Shown here: positions 61,904-64,000 of the stretch, piece after piece | How the letters are laid out: each line of letters opens with the position of its first letter | How positions within the stretch are numbered: position 1 is the stretch's first letter | Source: JBCBDX01 sp038529265 | Lineage (GTDB): Bacteria; Pseudomonadota; Alphaproteobacteria; Rhizobiales; Rhizobiaceae | DNA: 64,000 bases | Assembly: GCA_038529265.1 (NCBI GenBank) | Contig: JBCBDX010000001.1 | Coordinates: 310,001 to 374,000, forward strand | Direction: 5' to 3' | Position numbers and translations under genes: made by a program | Notes under the pieces: model-generated | Told to the model about the DNA's origin: nothing | The model's database searches: none | What the model saw: the letters and a program-made list of their open reading frames with translations, nothing else

Positions 61904-62472
61904 TCTTCGCAATCACGGGCGATGATTTCTTCGCCTTCAACGATAACACGAACGCCAAGATTGCCTAGTCGTCGACGTGCCAGAAAACGCGGTCTGCGAT
62001 TGGCAAACATGGCATGGTGCCGACGCGCATTGTTTTTGCCGGTGATTACTTTTGCTGCGCTCTCATCAAGCGTGCGTGCAACCCCGTCGCTATCGATGAT
62101 CATCATCGGAAGGTTTAGAATTTCCGCCCAAAGTTGCCAGTCTTTGACAATCGCTCCGAGTTCGTGGCCGACGCGCAGCGGTACGCACAAATTCTCATCT
62201 TCATGAAGCAGCTCAAGCGTAACAATGGCGCTTTCAGGGCCTGTTTCAGCGGCACGCGCTGCAACACCGCGAAATGCTTTGTTTGGCAGCGCTATGTTGA
62301 GTGGCAGGCCACTAACGTCCAGCCGCTTCTTGAGCGTTGCGCCGCGTTCGCTGACTGTTATGTCAACCTCGGCACCATCGATACGCGCCGCATAAGACAT
62401 GCGCTGTGGCAGCCTTGTCGGATCCAAACGAAACTCATGGCCTGCCCATATGGGCTGCATGTTGGCGCTCAT
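61900..62472 (-). CDS. DUF6101-like hypothetical protein
   Basis: A 190-residue soluble protein. ATG 62472 has AGGAAG eight bases upstream; the longer frame is less likely. It resembles the DUF6101 family, found in Hyphomicrobiales next to ubiA, with the conserved PQRMSYAARIDG, LVLELLHEDENL-like VTLELLHEDENLCVPL and an Arg-rich C-terminus (RRPRFLARRRLG). No catalytic residues can be named. Confidence 0.75.
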   Translation of the reverse strand: MSANMQPIWAGHEFRLDPTRLPQRMSYAARIDGAEVDITVSERGATLKKRLDVSGLPLNIALPNKAFRGVAARAAETGPESAIVTLELLHEDENLCVPLRVGHELGAIVKDWQLWAEILNLPMMIIDSDGVARTLDESAAKVITGKNNARRHHAMFANRRPRFLARRRLGNLGVRVIVEGEEIIARDCED

Positions 62473-62697
62473 GTGACAACTTCCTGTTTTGACTTTGAGC
62501 GCCTTGGGTCTTCGGACCTCTTTTAGGGACACCCAAATTGACGTGCCAGCACTTATGTTTGTGCCAGTCACAAGAGGCCTTTTAATGACATGCATGAAAC
62601 AAGGGGTTATCGGGCAAGGTTAAGAGATTGGCGTGGTTAGCAAATACTTTCGCAAGCCATTTGATCTGTGCAAAATCGGGAACCGGCTGTCTGAACT

Positions 62698-64000
62698 CTA
62701 GTTCTGGAGCACTTTTCCAGGGTTCATAATGCCGTTTGGATCGAGCGTTTGCTTGATAGATCGCATCACAGCCATCGCCACCGGTGACTTGTAGTGTTCC
62801 AAGTCACGCGTTTTCATTTGACCGATCCCGTGTTCTGCCGAGATGGAGCCGCCAAATTCCATGACCAAATCATGCAAACGCGCGGAAAGCTGCTTACCGT
62901 TTTCTAAAAAGGCAGTTTTTTCCGCGCTGGCTGGCTGGGAAACATTATAATGCAGATTGCCGTCACCCAGATGACCAAAAGCGCAAATACGGGCATCAGG
63001 CTCCCAGCCGAATACCAGTGCTTCGGCTTGCATCATAAACGCGGGCAGTTTGGCAACTGGCACTGAAATATCGTGTTTTAAAGAGCCACCTTCATACCGC
63101 TGACTTTCTGATATGCCCTCGCGCAACGCCCAAAGCGCATCACGCTGCGCCTCATTGGCAGCGATAGTGCCATCTATAACGGTCGCAGTTTCTGTTGCAC
63201 CTTGGACAATTGTGTTCATTAGCGCATCAGCATGATCCGAATTCTCAAGAGATGATATTTCCAAGAGCACATACCAAGGATGTGGTTCAGCCAGCGGATC
63301 ACGTATGTCAGCATGGTGTTTGATGGTTATATCCAAACCAAACCGGGGAATGATCTCAAACGCCGTCAGTGCAGTTCCTGCTTTTTCTAGCGCAATGCGC
63401 AAAAGCGCCAGCGCCTGGACCGGACTTTCTAGCGCCACGAATGCAGTTGTATGGGATTTTGGGTTTGGAAAAAGCTTCAAAGACGCCGCGGTGATAATGC
63501 CGAGCGTGCCTTCTGCGCCAATAAACAGATTGCGCAGATCATAGCCTGTATTGTTCTTTTTCAGTGTGTTGAGATCGCTCAATACATCACCATTGGGCAG
63601 CACCACTTCGAGCCCGAGACACAAGTCACGCGCCACGCCATAGGCAAGCGCGCCAACACCACCTGCATTGGTGGATAGGTTGCCGCCAATTGTTGCAGAG
63701 CCCCTTGCAGCCAGTGATAGGGGAAACAAGCGGTCTGCTTCTTCAGCCGCTTCTTGCACGCTTTGCAGGATAGCCCCCGCGTCAACGATCATGGTCATAC
63801 CATCCGGATCAATAGCTCTGATCGCGTTCATACGGCCTAAGCTCAGGACAATCTGCTCACCTGAACCGTCGGGGATTTGCCCGCCGACCAGGCCCGTGTT
63901 GCCGCCCTGAGGCACAATGGCAGTCTTTGTTTCATTGGCGAGCTTCACAAGTGCGGCCACCTCTTCCGTGGAACCGGGCCGAAGAACAATTGGTGTTTTG
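62698..64000 (-). CDS. FAD-binding oxidase of the GlcD/D-2-hydroxyacid dehydrogenase type (5' truncated)
   Basis: The frame is open to the edge, so about 40 or more N-terminal residues are missing; the GTG at 63960 is internal (EEVAALV). FAD-binding PCMH domain with PQGGNTGLVGGQ and STNAGGVGALAYG, then the FAD-oxidase C-terminal domain with CAFGHLGDGNLHYN and SAEHGIGQMKTRDL. These fit D-lactate, D-2-hydroxyglutarate or glycolate dehydrogenases; no adjacent glcE or glcF is visible. The flavin transfers electrons to a quinone or other partner. Confidence 0.9.
   Translation of the reverse strand, partial: KTPIVLRPGSTEEVAALVKLANETKTAIVPQGGNTGLVGGQIPDGSGEQIVLSLGRMNAIRAIDPDGMTMIVDAGAILQSVQEAAEEADRLFPLSLAARGSATIGGNLSTNAGGVGALAYGVARDLCLGLEVVLPNGDVLSDLNTLKKNNTGYDLRNLFIGAEGTLGIITAASLKLFPNPKSHTTAFVALESPVQALALLRIALEKAGTALTAFEIIPRFGLDITIKHHADIRDPLAEPHPWYVLLEISSLENSDHADALMNTIVQGATETATVIDGTIAANEAQRDALWALREGISESQRYEGGSLKHDISVPVAKLPAFMMQAEALVFGWEPDARICAFGHLGDGNLHYNVSQPASAEKTAFLENGKQLSARLHDLVMEFGGSISAEHGIGQMKTRDLEHYKSPVAMAVMRSIKQTLDPNGIMNPGKVLQN

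Noticed and set aside
1..64000. CRISPR arrays, tRNA or rRNA genes, insertion sequences, prophage
   Set aside because: No regularly spaced repeats, cloverleaf-like intergenic sequence, transposase or phage structural genes were seen.

Overview
This window comes from an alphaproteobacterial chromosome, most likely of the order Hyphomicrobiales (Rhizobiales). The signs are an F0 ATP synthase operon (atpI-atpB-atpE-atpF'-atpF) that ends without F1 genes, a BacA/SbmA-type peptide transporter, pyruvate phosphate dikinase, a NnrU-family protein, a ppx/gppA-rlmE pair and several small families typical of the group. Coding density is high, the base composition is moderately GC-rich, and I see no rRNA, tRNA, CRISPR array, insertion sequence or prophage. 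A KAP-type NTPase runs off the left edge and an FAD-linked oxidase runs off the right edge.

Layout. 1-8.4 kb: KAP NTPase (partial), a secreted protein, uracil-DNA glycosylase, a DksA-like protein with a degenerate zinc finger, L,D-transpeptidase, a Tat-exported DsbA-like protein, SMC. 8.4-19.5 kb: PPDK, DUF1499 membrane protein, MBL hydrolase, BioY, xanthine dehydrogenase XdhAB, Ppx/GppA with RlmE. 19.6-25 kb: exported MBL protein, transglutaminase-like protease, an ArsR repressor-permease operon with a clear operator, and guaB behind a structured leader. 25-32 kb: divergent oxyR/katG, two tandem secreted paralogues of an unknown family, and a two-component system whose divergent genes overlap at their start codons. 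32-45.9 kb: RsmB-like methyltransferase, TspO, a nucleosidase, guaA, FkbM methyltransferase, MAPEG, SbmA/BacA, NnrU, YfgM-like protein, Der, a SleB-type hydrolase and the F0 operon. 45.9-48.5 kb: RNase HII, a PA0069-type radical SAM protein, a glycosyltransferase.

The most interesting locus is 48.6-53.2 kb. A guanidine-I (ykkC) riboswitch, recognisable from its conserved core segments, precedes a tightly packed operon of an ABC importer (binding protein, permease, ATPase), a ureohydrolase-family enzyme with features of the nickel-dependent guanidine hydrolase GdmH, and a small protein with 13 histidines in its first 29 residues. I read this as a guanidine-induced import-and-hydrolysis system. 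The His-rich protein is a candidate nickel-handling accessory, in the place where HypA/HypB-like helpers are known for the cyanobacterial enzyme.

53.2-64 kb: MoaB, IspE, a large TPR protein, polyprenyl diphosphate synthase, DUF2007, a TrmN6-like methyltransferase, a GST, PurD, UbiA, a DUF6101-like protein and the truncated FAD oxidase. IspE, the polyprenyl synthase and UbiA together supply isoprenoid precursors and build ubiquinone.
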